DNA of 5,410 nt from M0108 sp049654905. Its GTDB lineage: Bacteria > Pseudomonadota > Gammaproteobacteria > Chromatiales > Chromatiaceae. The position numbers were made by a program, and so were the translations under genes. Of the stretch, positions 4,900 to 5,410 are shown in pieces. The stretch's first letter is position 1; each line of letters begins with the position of its first letter. A model generated the notes under the pieces. It saw only the letters and a program-made list of their open reading frames with translations. It made no database searches and was not told where the DNA came from. The stretch covers positions 1 to 5,410 of the forward strand of contig JBASIS010000174.1 of NCBI GenBank assembly GCA_049654905.1, in the 5' to 3' direction.

Positions 4900-5410
4900 T
4901 GACGTGGCCAGCCCCCTTCCCGGCCACCACCCTGGCGAGGGGCCAGGCGGGTTTGGGCGTGACCCTTGACTGGCCCCGCGCCTGGTACCGCGCCCTGATG
5001 GTCCTTCTGATCCTACCCGGCCTCTGGCTGGGCGCCGTTACAGCCGCGCCACTCCAGGACCAGCAGACGATCACGGTGCCCATCAACAAGTCCCGCATCC
5101 TGGACCTGCGCGAGTCGATCAGCCGCATCTCCATCGCCAATCCGGCCATCGCCGATATCCTGGTCATCAAGCCCAAACAGATCTATATCAATGCCAAGGA
5201 GTTGGGTGCCACCAACATGATCCTGTGGGACGAGCGGGATCAGGTGGTGCGCCAGATCGGTCTGGAGGTGGTCCAGGACCTGGAGGCGATCAAGGAAAAG
5301 CTTTATCGCCTGCTACCCGGGGAGCGCATCCGGGTCGAGTCGGCGCAGGGAGTCATCGTTCTTAGCGGGACCGTCTCCAGCCCGTCACGCATGGACGCGG
5401 CGCTGCGGGT
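4896..5410 (+). CDS. cpaC: Tad pilus secretin CpaC/RcpA, N-terminal part
   Basis: The frame is open from ATG 4896 to the right edge, giving 171 complete codons; the gene is cut and the secretin barrel domain lies outside. CpaC is the outer-membrane secretin through which the Flp pilus passes. After a 34-residue leader comes a signal peptide, LMVLLILPGLWLGAVTAA, with likely cleavage after Ala51. Residues 57-125 (TITVPINKSRIL, SISRISIANPAIADILVI, IYINAKELGATNMILW) match the N-terminal pilus-secretin domain (PF13629 type). Residues 127-171, with LPGERIRVES and GVIVLSGTVSSP, look like the beginning of a BON domain, the usual next domain. The start overlaps the cpaB stop as ATGATG, with AGGAG eight bases upstream. 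The second ATG at 4899, or ATG 4998 right before the signal peptide, are alternatives. Confidence 0.87.
   Translation, partial: MMTWPAPFPATTLARGQAGLGVTLDWPRAWYRALMVLLILPGLWLGAVTAAPLQDQQTITVPINKSRILDLRESISRISIANPAIADILVIKPKQIYINAKELGATNMILWDERDQVVRQIGLEVVQDLEAIKEKLYRLLPGERIRVESAQGVIVLSGTVSSPSRMDAALR

Overview
The window is GC-rich, densely coded DNA that looks proteobacterial. A gammaproteobacterium of the Chromatiales or Methylococcales type is my best guess. That guess rests on the high GC, the form of the Tad pilus genes, and an intergenic hairpin repeat whose translation reads HPSPRPSPARGG, familiar from such genomes. No rRNA or other taxonomic marker is present, so the placement is tentative.

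Layout. (1) Bases 1-222 hold the 3' end of an insertion-sequence transposase reading rightward, cut by the window edge. (2) Bases 233-271 hold a C-run/G-run hairpin repeat between two convergent genes. (3) Bases 286-1660, minus strand, hold a two-gene unit. The first gene encodes a small lipoprotein with a Kunitz/BPTI-type domain. The second, 19 bases later, encodes a polytopic membrane protein that appears to start at TTG behind a good GGAGG ribosome binding site. (4) Bases 1770-2963, plus strand and divergent from that unit, encode an alkaline-phosphatase-superfamily phosphodiesterase/nucleotide pyrophosphatase with its metal site intact. (5) Bases 2964-3219 are non-coding, with small repeats and inverted repeats, and lead into a Tad (tight adherence) pilus locus. 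(6) Bases 3220-5410 hold that locus in order: flp pilin (58 aa), prepilin peptidase cpaA/tadV, cpaB/rcpC, and the start of the secretin gene cpaC/rcpA, which runs off the right edge.

How the genes work together. The Flp preprotein is the pilus subunit. CpaA is the inner-membrane aspartic protease expected to cleave it after Gly14. CpaB is a periplasmic assembly protein, and CpaC forms the outer-membrane secretin channel. A strong intrinsic terminator lies directly after flp and overlaps the possible start codons of cpaA. This would let pilin be made in large excess over the assembly machinery and could also hide the cpaA start in RNA structure.

The most unusual item is the bacterial Kunitz-domain lipoprotein, which has all six cysteines at near-BPTI spacing and Thr rather than Lys/Arg at the inhibitory P1 position. 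I see no CRISPR array, tRNA, rRNA or wholly new multi-gene system. The left half (Kunitz lipoprotein, membrane protein, phosphodiesterase) is the less understood part.
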